A stretch of DNA of 64,000 bases, taken from positions 186,001-250,000 of the forward strand of contig NC_009445.1 in assembly GCF_000026145.1 (NCBI RefSeq), given 5' to 3'. The position numbers and the translations under genes were made by a program. The notes below the pieces were generated by a model. That model did no database searches. It was not told where the DNA came from and saw only the letters and a list, made by a program, of their open reading frames with translations. This DNA comes from Bradyrhizobium sp. ORS 278 (lineage in GTDB: Bacteria; Pseudomonadota; Alphaproteobacteria; Rhizobiales; Xanthobacteraceae). Shown piece after piece: positions 19,371 to 28,093 of this stretch (its first letter is position 1; every line of letters starts with the position of its first letter).

Positions 19371-20267
19371 CTAACCCTGCTCCAGCCGCCGCATCACCTC
19401 ATCCAGCTGCTCGAGGCTGCGGTAGGTGATCTGCACGGTGCCGCCGGGGTCGCGGTGGCTGATCGACAGGGTGAGGCCGAGCGCATCGCCGACGCGCTTC
19501 TCCAACGCGAGCGTGTCGGCGTCCTTTTTCTCGGGCGCGGCGCTGCCGCCGGCGCTGCGCGGCTTCTGCGGCTTGCGCTCGGGCACACCCTCCTCATGCG
19601 CGAGCGCCTCGGTCTGGCGGACGTTCAAACCCTCGGCGATGATCTTCTTCGCCGCCGTCAACGGGTCCGGCAGATTGATCAGCGCGCGCGCATGGCCGGC
19701 GGAAATCTCGCCGGTGGCGATGAAGCCCTGCACCTCGGCCGGCAGCTTGGTCAGCCGCATCATGTTGGCGACGTGGCTGCGGCTCTTGCCGACGATCTTG
19801 GCGATCTCTTCCTGGTTGCGTTTGAACTCGTTGGCGAGCGCGTGATAGCCCTGCGCCTCCTCCATCGGGTTCAAGTCCTCGCGCTGCACGTTCTCGATGA
19901 TCGCGAGCTCCAGCGCATCGCTGTCGCTGACGTCGACCGGGACGATCGGCACCTCGTGCAGGCCGGCGGCCTGCGACGCCCGCCAGCGGCGCTCGCCGGC
20001 GATGATCTCGTAGCGATCCTGCTGGCCCTTGATCGGACGCACCACGATCGGCTGGATCACGCCGTGCTGCTTGATCGAAGCCGAGAGCTCGGCGAGTTCG
20101 CCGTCGGAAAACGTCTTGCGCGGGTTGCGCGGGTTCGGCTTGAGAAACTCGATCGGCACCTTGCGCTGATTGCGCGGCCGCTCCGGCGGCGCGCCGGCCT
20201 CGCGGTTCACGTCACCGATCAGACTGGCCAGGCCCCGGCCCAAACGCGATCGCGACTCGTCCGCCAT
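19371..20267 (-). CDS. parB: Chromosome-partitioning protein ParB
   Basis: A 298-residue CTP-dependent DNA clamp that loads at parS and spreads to form the partition complex. The start at 20267 is set by the ideal AAAGGAG upstream and by the family N terminus SRLGRGLASLIGD; the open frame continues 79 codons further upstream without homology. CTP-binding motifs are present: PRKTFSDGELAELSASIKQHGVIQPIVVR and GERRWRA (91-97), followed by ENVQREDLNPMEEA, a helix-turn-helix (EEIAKIVGKSRSHVANMMRL) and a C-terminal dimerisation domain. It acts with parA just upstream and with the parS sites at 21.9-24.0 kb. Confidence 0.96.
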   Translation of the reverse strand: MADESRSRLGRGLASLIGDVNREAGAPPERPRNQRKVPIEFLKPNPRNPRKTFSDGELAELSASIKQHGVIQPIVVRPIKGQQDRYEIIAGERRWRASQAAGLHEVPIVPVDVSDSDALELAIIENVQREDLNPMEEAQGYHALANEFKRNQEEIAKIVGKSRSHVANMMRLTKLPAEVQGFIATGEISAGHARALINLPDPLTAAKKIIAEGLNVRQTEALAHEEGVPERKPQKPRSAGGSAAPEKKDADTLALEKRVGDALGLTLSISHRDPGGTVQITYRSLEQLDEVMRRLEQG

Positions 20268-20428
20268 CGCCTTCTCCTTTGGATTCACGTCACGCTCCAC
20301 TTGCGTCCTGCTGCCGAACCGCGGCGTCGGCGCAATGAAAAGGGATTGCGAATCCCGCTGCCGGTATTCGCCGTCATCCTCGATCGAGGTCCGGCTGACG
20401 TGATGTCGGCCGGCGCCATGGCACTCGG

Positions 20429-21280
20429 TTAGTTGGCGCGCAGGTCGCGCTCGCGCTGGATGACCTCGGTCGCGAGCTTGAGATAGGCTTCGCTGCCGAC
20501 GCATTTCAGGTCATACACCAGCACCGGCTTGCCGTAGGACGGCGCCTCCGAGATGCGGACGTTGCGCGGGATCATCGTGTTGTAGACCTTCGATCCCATG
20601 AACTGGCGGACGTCGGCGACGACCTGGTTGGACAGGTTGTTGCGCGAGTCGAACATGGTCAGCACGATGCCGTGGATCGACAGGTTCGGGTTCAGGGTCG
20701 AGCGCACCTGCTCCACGGTCTGCAGCAACTGCGACAGACCTTCGAGTGCGAAGAACTCGCACTGCAGCGGCACCAGGATCGCATCCGATGCGGCCATCGC
20801 ATTGACCGTCAGCAGGTTCAGCGACGGCGGGCAGTCGACCAGCACATAGGTGTAGTCGTTCTCCGGCGAGACGTTGTTGTTGAGGCCGGCGATCGCGTCG
20901 CGCAGACGGAAGGCGCGGTTGGCGCTGGTGCCGAGCTCGAGCTCGAGGCCTGACAGGTCCATGGTCGAGGACGCGATGTGCAGCCGCGGCACAGCGGTAG
21001 CGACCACGGCGTCGCGCAGCGAGGCTTCGCCGATCAGGACGTCATAGGTCGAGCAGTTGCGGCTGCCGCGGTCGATGCCGAGACCCGTGGAGGCGTTGCC
21101 CTGGGGATCGAGATCAACGATCAGCACGCGCTCGCCGATCGCGGCCAGCGCAGTGCCGAGATTGATCGCGGTCGTGGTCTTGCCGACCCCGCCCTTCTGG
21201 TTGGCGAGCGCCAGGATGCGCGGATGCCCCTCTGGGTGCGGAGCCCTATCTTCTTGATAAATCTGATCAATTACGGACAT
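20429..21280 (-). CDS. parA: Chromosome-partitioning ATPase ParA
   Basis: A 283-residue deviant-Walker ATPase that binds nucleoid DNA and pulls the ParB-parS complex. The Walker A motif is KGGVGKTT at 29-36 with the signature lysine K29 and K34; VLIVDLDPQGNASTGLG is the switch region and VLVDCPPSL the Walker B. The ATG at 21280 is chosen because homologues start about 20 residues before the Walker A; the frame extends upstream to 21391 without homology and no strong Shine-Dalgarno is seen. It lies downstream of rsmG and 161 bp upstream of parB. Confidence 0.95.
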   Translation of the reverse strand: MSVIDQIYQEDRAPHPEGHPRILALANQKGGVGKTTTAINLGTALAAIGERVLIVDLDPQGNASTGLGIDRGSRNCSTYDVLIGEASLRDAVVATAVPRLHIASSTMDLSGLELELGTSANRAFRLRDAIAGLNNNVSPENDYTYVLVDCPPSLNLLTVNAMAASDAILVPLQCEFFALEGLSQLLQTVEQVRSTLNPNLSIHGIVLTMFDSRNNLSNQVVADVRQFMGSKVYNTMIPRNVRISEAPSYGKPVLVYDLKCVGSEAYLKLATEVIQRERDLRAN

Positions 21281-21311
21281 GCGCGGTCGCCATGGTTGTT
21301 GCTGCGGGTAT

Positions 21312-21980
21312 TCAGCTTCGTCGCTCGATGCAATCGATTGCGACGATCCAGCCCTGCCCGCCCGTCCGGCTGGAATGAAGTTTCGGCTCAATTTTCCAAT
21401 ACTTGGTAGATTCGGTCAATTCCGCATCTACATCTTGACCCTTGAGAAACAGCGCTTTCGCGCCTTTTTTCACCAAGGGCTCCGCAAAGCCGACGAGTTG
21501 GTGTAGCGGAGCCAGCGCGCGTGCGGTCACGCAATCGACTCGCCCGCTCCACTTCTCCACGATATCCCCGATCTCTGACAAATGCACTGTCCCAGGTGAG
21601 CCGGTGACGCGAATTGCTTCGCGTAGGAACGCCGCCTTCTTGGCGATGCGCTCCACCAGATGGACCTTTGCACCGGGCCGTTCGGCGAGCGCGCAAGCGA
21701 GCACGACGCCGGGGAAGCCGCCGCCGCTGCCGAGGTCGACCCAGAAGCTGGCCTCGGGCGCGAGATCGAGCAGTTGGAGCGAATCCGAAATGTGCCGCGT
21801 CCAGAGATGCGGCAAGGTGGACGGCGCGACCAGATTGGTCTTGGCCTGCCACTCCAGCAGCAACGCGATGTAGCGATCGAGGCGCCGCTCGGTTTCACGT
21901 GAAACGGGAGTCAGCGCCAGAGCCGCCGCCTTGTCAGATGCGAGCTCATTCCGTGCCGCTGCGGACGATGTCGGTTTCAC
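21312..21980 (-). CDS. rsmG: 16S rRNA (guanine527-N7)-methyltransferase
   Basis: A 222-residue SAM-dependent methyltransferase (GidB) that modifies G527 of 16S rRNA. The SAM-binding motif is VDLGSGGGFPG at 81-91, preceded by LTPVSRETERRLDRYIALLLEWQAKTNLV-type helices (about 23-51) and followed by VDCVTARALAPL. The start is a GTG at 21980 with GAGGA upstream; this GTG is the centre of a parS palindrome, and a second parS lies inside the codons for residues 25-30. It is 12 bp downstream of mnmG and 31 bp upstream of parA, so it is probably translated from a mnmG-rsmG-parA-parB transcript. Confidence 0.94.
   Translation of the reverse strand: MKPTSSAAARNELASDKAAALALTPVSRETERRLDRYIALLLEWQAKTNLVAPSTLPHLWTRHISDSLQLLDLAPEASFWVDLGSGGGFPGVVLACALAERPGAKVHLVERIAKKAAFLREAIRVTGSPGTVHLSEIGDIVEKWSGRVDCVTARALAPLHQLVGFAEPLVKKGAKALFLKGQDVDAELTESTKYWKIEPKLHSSRTGGQGWIVAIDCIERRS
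21891..21906. promoter_or_regulatory. parS site 1 (inside rsmG)
   Basis: GGTTTCACGTGAAACG contains the 14-bp palindrome GTTTCACGTGAAAC, identical to the core of the bacterial parS consensus TGTTTCACGTGAAACA. It lies inside the rsmG coding sequence. Confidence 0.85.
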
Positions 21981-21988
21981 GTGAAACG
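21973..21988. promoter_or_regulatory. parS site 2 (over the rsmG start codon)
   Basis: A perfect 14-bp core GTTTCACGTGAAAC is centred on the GTG start codon of rsmG, between its GAGGA ribosome-binding site and its first codons. Confidence 0.85.
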
Positions 21989-21992
21989 TTCC

Positions 21993-23867
21993 TCAGCTCG
22001 CAGCCTTGTTGCGCCGAGCTTCGCGGCGAAGATACGCCGCAAGAATTCCAAGCGCCGCCGGCGTCATCCCATCGATCCGACCGGCCTGCCCGATCGTCCA
22101 CGGCTTCGCCGCGGTCAGCTTGGCGCGCGCCTCGTTCGACAGACCTGGGACGATCGCATAGTCAATGTCGCCCAGCACCAAGCCCTCGTCGCGCCGGAAG
22201 GCGTCGACGTCCTCGCTCTGCCGGCGGACGTAGACGTCATATTTGGCATCGATCTCGAGATGGGTGGCTACGACCGGATCGATCGCTTCGAGCTCGGGCC
22301 AGATCGACCGCACCTTCGCGAAGTCGATCTCGGGATAGGCCATCAGCTCGAACGCCGAGCGGCGCTGGCCATCCCTGTTGAGCGTAAGCCCGTGCTTCGC
22401 GGCCTCGTTCGGCGTGATCGTCAGCGACGTCGCGACAGCTCGCGCCGCCTGCAGCGCCGCCAGCTTGCGTCGGTGGAAACGCACCCGCTCACCTCCGACA
22501 CAGCCGAGCGCGATGCCCTTGTCGGTCAGCCGCTGATCGGCATTGTCGGCGCGAAGGGTCAGGCGATACTCGGCGCGCGAGGTGAACATCCGATACGGCT
22601 CGGTGATGCCTCGGGTCACCAGGTCGTCAATCATGACGCCGAGATAGCCGTCGGCGCGATCGAACACGATCGGCGCTCCGCCTCCGGCGGCGAGCGCGGC
22701 GTTGATACCTGCCACCAGACCCTGGGCTGCGGCCTCCTCGTATCCCGTGGTGCCGTTGATCTGGCCGGCCAGAAACAGACCTTTCATCCGCTTGGTTTGC
22801 AGGGTCGGCTCGAGCTCGCGCGGATCGACGTGATCATATTCGATGGCATAGCCCGGACGGATCATGCGGACCCGCTCCAATCCTGGAATGGTCGGAAGCA
22901 GCGCGAGCTGAACCTCTTCCGGCAATGAGGTGGAGATGCCGTTGGGATAAACCGTGGAGTCGTCGAGCCCTTCCGGCTCGAGGAAGATCTGGTGCCCGTC
23001 GCGGTCGCCGAAACGGACGATCTTGTCCTCAACGGACGGGCAATAGCGCGGGCCGGTCGACTTGATCTGGCCGGAATACATCGGCGAGCGATGGACGTTG
23101 GCGCGGATCACCTCGTGGGTCGCGATCGTCGTCCGGGTGATACCGCACTGGATCTGCGGCGTCGTGATCGTCTCGGTCAGCACGGAGAATGGCTCGGCCG
23201 GATCGTCACCCGTCTGCATCTCGACCGCACCCCAATCGATCGTGGTGCCGTCGAGCCGTGGCGGCGTCCCGGTCTTGAGACGACCCAGATTGAAGCCGAT
23301 GGCTTCAAGCGAGCGCGACAAGCCGAGCGCCGGCGCTTCGCCGACCCGGCCGGCCGGCCAGGTCTTCTCCCCGAGATGGATCAGGCCGCGCAGGAATGTG
23401 CCGGTGGTGATCACCACCGCCCCACAGGCCAGGGATCGGCCGTCAGCCAGTTTGATCCCTGTCACGCGACCATCGACAACGATCAGGTCATCCGCTTCTC
23501 CTTCGACCACCGCAAGGTTGGTGGTCTCGCGGATCGCGGACTGCATCGCGGCGGCATAGAGCTTGCGATCCGCCTGGGCGCGCGGACCGCGGACGGCCGG
23601 TCCCTTCCGCCGGTTCAGAACCCGAAACTGGATACCGCCGGCGTCTGCGACCCGCCCCATCAGACCGTCGAGCGCGTCGACCTCGCGGACCAGATGCCCC
23701 TTGCCCAAGCCGCCTATGGCAGGATTGCAGGACATCGCGCCGATGGTCGCGAACCGATGCGTGACCAGGGCAGTGCGCGCGCCCATGCGGGCGGAGGCGG
23801 CCGCGGCCTCACAGCCGGCGTGGCCACCGCCAATGACGATGACGTCGTAGGATGTATGTTCGGTCAT
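21993..23867 (-). CDS. mnmG: tRNA uridine 5-carboxymethylaminomethyl modification enzyme MnmG
   Basis: The 624-residue FAD-dependent enzyme works in a complex with MnmE to install the cmnm5 group on wobble U34. The FAD-binding [12 protein letters not shown] is at 11-22; [58 protein letters not shown], the YCPSVEDK segment and [16 protein letters not shown] are all conserved. The C-terminal helical MnmE-binding domain includes [18 protein letters not shown] and RIDGMTPAA. It is transcribed with rsmG downstream and mnmE upstream, with a 225-bp parS-bearing spacer before mnmE. Confidence 0.97.
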
Positions 23868-23905
23868 GGCAGCTTATCTAGCGATTGGCGACGACGCCCG
23901 GAAGA

Positions 23906-23921
23906 CGTTTCACGTGAAAAA
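23906..23921. promoter_or_regulatory. parS-like site 3 (one mismatch in core)
   Basis: CGTTTCACGTGAAAAA differs from the 14-bp core at the last base. It begins the cluster of four sites in the mnmE-mnmG spacer. Confidence 0.7.
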
Positions 23922-23940
23922 GGAGTTCGGCACGTCGCCA

Positions 23941-23956
23941 TGTTTCACGTGAAACA
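23941..23956. promoter_or_regulatory. parS site 4 (perfect 16-bp consensus)
   Basis: TGTTTCACGTGAAACA is an exact match to the full 16-bp parS consensus. Confidence 0.93.
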
Positions 23957-23979
23957 GCGCACATCGCCGAAGGTGACCG

Positions 23980-23995
23980 TGTTTCACGTGAAACT
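23980..23995. promoter_or_regulatory. parS site 5
   Basis: TGTTTCACGTGAAACT matches 15 of 16 positions, with the palindromic 14-bp core intact. Confidence 0.9.
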
Positions 23996-24011
23996 CCGAG
24001 AGACGTATGCC

Positions 24012-24027
24012 TGTTTCACGTGAAACG
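24012..24027. promoter_or_regulatory. parS site 6
   Basis: TGTTTCACGTGAAACG matches 15 of 16 positions with the core intact. Starts of sites 3-6 are spaced by about 32-39 bp, so the ParB loading sites are tightly packed here. Confidence 0.9.
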
Positions 24028-24092
24028 TTTGACGATCGGTTAACCAAACAACCTTTGCTTAAGGATATCGGAGCCGATGGCGTCTCCGCTAT

Positions 24093-25427
24093 CTACTTTC
24101 CGATGCAGAACTCTCGGAAGATCACATCGAGCAGATCCTCGACATCGACCCGCCCCAGCAGCCGGCCGAGGGCCAACGCGGCGATCCTCAGTTCCTCGGC
24201 GACGAGTTCCTCGCCAAGATCGACCGTGTCCAGACTTCGCTGAAGCGCATCAGCCGTCTGCCGAAGGGATTGTCTCTGACGCTCCCGGGTGATGAGTCCG
24301 CTCTCGGTCGAACCAAAGAAGTTGCGGGCGAAGCCCACGAGAGCATCCAGCAGCGCCCCCATCCCTGCTCCGCTCCTTGCGGAGATCCCAAATGTCCGGC
24401 TCGCCTTTGTATCGGGCCGTGTGGCCCGTTCTGCGCCGTCCAGATCTGTCTTCGTCCGAACCAGCCAGAGCGGCGTTTCACCTTGCCGTTCCACCTCGGC
24501 GCCGTCGTGCTCCGACAACCAAAGAACCAGGTCAGCGTGAGCCGCGCGGTCCCGCGCCCGCCGGACACCCTCCTGCTCGACCGGATCGTCGGTCTCCCGG
24601 ATGCCCGCGGTGTCGATCACCGTCACCGGATAGCCGTCGAGGTCGAGCTGGACTTCGATAAGATCCCGCGTCGTGCCGGCCTGGGGCGAGACGATCGCCA
24701 CCTCGCGCCGCGCCAGCTGGTTCATCAAGGTCGATTTGCCAGCATTGGGTGGTCCAGCAATGACGACGGTGAGACCGTCACGGAGCCGCTCGGCCCGCCC
24801 CTGCGCTGCCAGCACGGCTTCGATCTCTAAGAGGAGCTGTTGAACTCGCGACAGCGCCGGCGCCAACAGCTCCGCGGGCACGTCGCCTTCATCGGAGAAG
24901 TCGATTCCGGCCTCGATCAGGGCCGCGGCTTCGATGATCTGCTCGCGCCATCTTCGCACTTTGTCACCGAGCAAACCTTTCAACTGCCGCAGCGCCTGGC
25001 GCCGCTGGCGATCCGTGTCGGCATGAATGAGATCGTCGAGACCTTCGGCCTCGGTCAGATCGAGCTTGCCGTTCTCGAACGCACGCCGCGTAAACTCGCC
25101 CGGCTCTGCTGGACGTAGCTCGGGCGTCTCGGACAACACCCCGAACAACGTCGCGATGACCGCGCGGCTACCATGGATGTGGAGCTCGACGACGTTCTCG
25201 CCGGTGGCGCTAGCCGGGGCTGGAAACCACAGCACCACGGCATCGTCGATCGGCTCGCCCTGGGGATCGCGCAACAACGCGCGTGTTACCAGGCGCGGCG
25301 CCGGCATCTTCCCGGCCAACATCTGAAGAGCGGCGCCTGCATGTGGACCCGACAGCCGGACGATGGCGATCGCGCTCGGCAGTCGCCCGGAGGACAGTGC
25401 GAAGATGGTCTGGTCGTGAGGATGCAT
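24093..25427 (-). CDS. mnmE: tRNA modification GTPase MnmE
   Basis: The 444-residue GTPase forms a heterotetramer with MnmG. It has an N-terminal folate-binding domain ([30 protein letters not shown]), an inserted G domain with P-loop GPPNAGKS at 225-232, AGTTRD switch [11 protein letters not shown] switch II and RTKTD in place of the usual NKxD, and the C-terminal CIGK motif whose cysteine is essential. The order mnmE-(parS)-mnmG-rsmG-parA-parB on one strand is common near alphaproteobacterial origins. Confidence 0.96.
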   Translation of the reverse strand: MHPHDQTIFALSSGRLPSAIAIVRLSGPHAGAALQMLAGKMPAPRLVTRALLRDPQGEPIDDAVVLWFPAPASATGENVVELHIHGSRAVIATLFGVLSETPELRPAEPGEFTRRAFENGKLDLTEAEGLDDLIHADTDRQRRQALRQLKGLLGDKVRRWREQIIEAAALIEAGIDFSDEGDVPAELLAPALSRVQQLLLEIEAVLAAQGRAERLRDGLTVVIAGPPNAGKSTLMNQLARREVAIVSPQAGTTRDLIEVQLDLDGYPVTVIDTAGIRETDDPVEQEGVRRARDRAAHADLVLWLSEHDGAEVERQGETPLWLVRTKTDLDGAERATRPDTKASRTFGISARSGAGMGALLDALVGFARNFFGSTESGLITRERQRQSLRQTADALQRSLDTVDLGEELVAEELRIAALALGRLLGRVDVEDLLDVIFREFCIGK

Positions 25428-25518
25428 GAGCCTCAGTTGGGCGCAGTGGGCCGGAAAGACAATCGGTTTGCGGGGTCATGCTTTACGCCGAATGGCCATG
25501 CCGCACGGCAACCCGAGA

Positions 25519-25632
25519 CCCTGATCCTGAGGAGCTGCGCAGCAGCGTCTCGAAGCTTGAGGCCCCGCTGTGCCCTATCGGCTTGCTGATCAGCGAGAAG
25601 ATGGATGCCCGGGTCAGGCCCTGGCATGACGA
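25519..25632. repeat. Partial family B and family C repeat remnants
   Basis: The 321-bp gap between mnmE and rho (25428-25748) contains a fragment of the family B repeat (25519-25570, 'cctgaggagc', 'gtctcgaag', 'gaggcccc') followed by a family C fragment (25600-25632, 'gatgcccgggtcaggccctggcatgac'). No gene is seen in the gap; the terminator of rho lies at its right end. Confidence 0.6.
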
Positions 25633-25693
25633 CGGTGGGACATCGTGCGCAAAACGTCGACCAGCACGTGAGTCCCCACATGAAATGGGTCGC

Positions 25694-25723
25694 AAAAAAA
25701 GGGGCGCTCCGAAGAGCGCCCCT
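25694..25723 (-). terminator. Intrinsic terminator of rho
   Basis: Downstream of the rho stop codon (reverse strand) a 10-bp perfect stem AGGGGCGCTC / GAGCGCCCCT with a 4-nt loop (25700-25723) is followed on the transcribed strand by seven T residues (25694-25700 as A on the plus strand). This is a textbook factor-independent terminator. Confidence 0.9.
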
Positions 25724-25748
25724 CCAAATCCTGTCATCGCAGCCGCGA

Positions 25749-27014
25749 TCAGGTGTTCATCGACTCGAAGAACTCGGCATTGCTCTTGGTGCTGCGGAGC
25801 TTATCGAGCAGGAAGTCGATCGCGTCCATGGTGCCCATCGGGTTGAGGATACGGCGGAGGACGTACATCTTCTTGAGGTTCTGCGGCTCGGTGATGAGCT
25901 CTTCCTTGCGGGTGCCGGAGCGGGCGATGTCGATCGCCGGGAAGGTGCGCTTGTCGGCGACCTTGCGGTCGAGAATGAGTTCGGAGTTACCGGTGCCCTT
26001 GAACTCTTCGAAGATGACCTCGTCCATACGGCTGCCGGTGTCGACCAGAGCGGTAGCGATGATGGTCAGCGAGCCACCTTCCTCGATGTTGCGGGCGGCA
26101 CCGAAGAAGCGCTTCGGGCGCTGCAGCGCATTGGCGTCGACACCGCCGGTCAGCACCTTGCCGGAAGACGGCACGACCGTGTTGTAGGCGCGGCCGAGAC
26201 GGGTGATCGAATCCAGGAGAATGACGACGTCGCGGCCGTGCTCGACCAGACGCTTGGCCTTCTCGATCACCATCTCCGCGACCTGGACGTGACGCGCGGC
26301 CGGCTCGTCGAAGGTCGAGGACACGACCTCGCCCTTGACCGAGCGCTGCATGTCCGTGACTTCCTCGGGACGCTCGTCGATCAAAAGCACGATCAGATAG
26401 CACTCGGGATGATTGGCGGTGATCGAATGCGCGATGTTCTGCATCAGCACCGTCTTGCCGGTGCGCGGCGGCGCGACGATCAGCGCGCGCTGGCCCTTGC
26501 CGATCGGTGCGACGATGTCGATGACGCGCGGCGACAGATCCTTGCGGGTGGGATCCTCGAGTTCGAGCCGGAAGCGCTCGTCCGGAAACAGCGGCGTGAG
26601 ATTGTCGAAATTGACCTTGTGCTTGGACTTCTCGGGATCCTCGAAGTTCAGCGTGTTGACCTTGAGCAGCGCGAAATAGCGCTCGCCTTCCTTCGGGCTA
26701 CGGATGTGACCCTCGATGGTGTCACCGGTGCGCAGGCCGAAGCGGCGGATCTGCGAGGGCGAGACGTAGATGTCGTCGGGGCCCGGCAGGTAGTTGGCGT
26801 CGGGCGAACGCAGGAAGCCGAAGCCGTCGGACAGAACCTCGACGACGCCCTCACCGATGATGTCGGTTTCCTGGATGGCGAGCTGCTTGAGGATGGCGAA
26901 CATTAGCTCCTGCTTGCGCATCGTGCTGGCATTCTCGACCCCATTCTCCTCCGCGAAGGAGACGAGCTCGGCCGGCGTCTTTGACTTGAGGTCCTGGAGT
27001 TTGATTTCCCGCAT
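25749..27014 (-). CDS. rho: Transcription termination factor Rho
   Basis: A 421-residue hexameric RNA helicase. The N-terminal OB/cold-shock RNA-binding region ([21 protein letters not shown], about 58-78) precedes the ATPase core with P-loop APPRTGKT at 181-188, [29 protein letters not shown] (Walker B region) and the R-loop [12 protein letters not shown]. The ATG at 27014 starts the canonical [17 protein letters not shown] block; an upstream in-frame GTG (27123) would add 36 unconserved residues. The 242-bp leader up to hemJ includes an AT-rich stretch that probably contains the promoter. Confidence 0.96.
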   Translation of the reverse strand: MREIKLQDLKSKTPAELVSFAEENGVENASTMRKQELMFAILKQLAIQETDIIGEGVVEVLSDGFGFLRSPDANYLPGPDDIYVSPSQIRRFGLRTGDTIEGHIRSPKEGERYFALLKVNTLNFEDPEKSKHKVNFDNLTPLFPDERFRLELEDPTRKDLSPRVIDIVAPIGKGQRALIVAPPRTGKTVLMQNIAHSITANHPECYLIVLLIDERPEEVTDMQRSVKGEVVSSTFDEPAARHVQVAEMVIEKAKRLVEHGRDVVILLDSITRLGRAYNTVVPSSGKVLTGGVDANALQRPKRFFGAARNIEEGGSLTIIATALVDTGSRMDEVIFEEFKGTGNSELILDRKVADKRTFPAIDIARSGTRKEELITEPQNLKKMYVLRRILNPMGTMDAIDFLLDKLRSTKSNAEFFESMNT

Positions 27015-27256
27015 TGGGGGTGGTCCTGTGGAAGCGACTTGGGAGGGATGCGAGGTGGCTGTGGGGAAGGCGGACGAAAATGAGGTCCGCAGGTCTGAGC
27101 AAGGTTGGCGCCAATGAGGCACCAGACCTGATGCGGCGGCCGGGCAAGCCGGAACGCAACCACATCCGCCTGCGTGGGGTGGGATGACCTTAATATAGAA
27201 AATTGCGCCGCCGTTCGCAAGGCATCTCGGGCGGAGCGGTATTCTCGAGGATCAGA

Positions 27257-27679
27257 TCAGAACGGCTTGACGATCACGAGAATCACCACGCCGATCATCA
27301 GAACAGTTGGTACCTCATTGATAATCCGATAGAATTTCTGGCTGCGCGTATTCCTGTCCTCGCCGAATTCCCGCACCCAGCGGGTGAACAGGCCATGGAC
27401 GCCCGACATGATCAGGACGAGCAGGAACTTTGCGTGGAACCAGCCGCTGGTATACCAGTGTCCGGCCCACACAAGGTAGAGGCCGGCCAGCCAAGTCACG
27501 GTGATCGCCGGATTGATGATCGCCTTCAGCAGGCGTCGCTCCATGACCTTGAAGGTCTCGGACTGCTTCGAGCCGATCTCCGCGTCGCAATGATAAACGA
27601 ACAGGCGCGGCAGATAGAGCATGCCGGCCATCCACGCGATGACCGCAATGACGTGCAGCGCCTTGATCCACTCGTACAT
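27257..27679 (-). CDS. hemJ: HemJ-type protoporphyrinogen IX oxidase
   Basis: A 140-residue integral membrane protein of the HemJ (CopD-like) family, which oxidises protoporphyrinogen IX to protoporphyrin IX in bacteria that lack HemG and HemY. Conserved segments are LHVIAVIAWMAGMLYLPRLFVYH, which holds the functional N-terminal His, WLAGLYLVWAGHWYTSGWFHAKF-type helices, HGLFTRWVREF and RIINEVPT. Four hydrophobic helices are visible. Its neighbour rho is typical for alphaproteobacteria, but hemE, usually next to it, is not in this window. It borders the proposed origin. Confidence 0.93.
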   Translation of the reverse strand: MYEWIKALHVIAVIAWMAGMLYLPRLFVYHCDAEIGSKQSETFKVMERRLLKAIINPAITVTWLAGLYLVWAGHWYTSGWFHAKFLLVLIMSGVHGLFTRWVREFGEDRNTRSQKFYRIINEVPTVLMIGVVILVIVKPF

Positions 27680-28093
27680 CGGATGTCGCGATCCCTTAAC
27701 CGGATGGTGACCATTGGGAGGCGAGACATATCCGCTGGCTCGATCGCTTCCAAACCAAATAATTTTAGAATCTTAGGGTTTGAGTCTAGGTAGCGGTGGA
27801 TTGGACTCATGCAACGCCGTCCTCAGATTGCGAGCCGCTTGTTCACATCCTTCAACAGGCCCTGAGCAAGCGCCGGCTCTTGCCGGAGTCGAATGCGATT
27901 CAAATGCTTGCCGATTTTGCTCGACAGCTTATCCCAAGACAAACGAGCCTCGTCCCGATATCATTGGGCTGGGGACGTGAGTTGTCCTGGACGGCGAGCA
28001 TGTGAAGAAGATTCGGGGTTATCCAAAGGGGTCAGCCGTCGCCTGCTTTTTGGCCCCGTCCTTCACAGGGATTCACAGATCGTTAAGGATTTG
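27680..28093. other. Proposed chromosomal replication origin (oriC)
   Basis: This gene-free 414-bp stretch lies between hemJ (leftward) and the PPDK/PPS regulatory gene (rightward), the position of oriC in Rhizobiales and Caulobacter, where the origin is flanked by hemE and the homologue of this regulatory gene (RP001/DUF299). An AT-rich tract at 27750-27783 stands out in the GC-rich window and could be the unwinding element. Sites one mismatch from TTATNCACA occur at 27839-27847 (+), 28001-28009 (-) and 28019-28027 (+), with weaker ones near 28059-28077. No perfect DnaA box was found. The six parS sites lie 3.7-6 kb to the left. Short open frames inside resemble no known protein. Confidence 0.6.

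Noticed and set aside
27796..28005. Short forward frames inside the proposed origin
   Set aside because: No homology recognised and they end before the DUF299 gene; the location fits non-coding origin DNA better.
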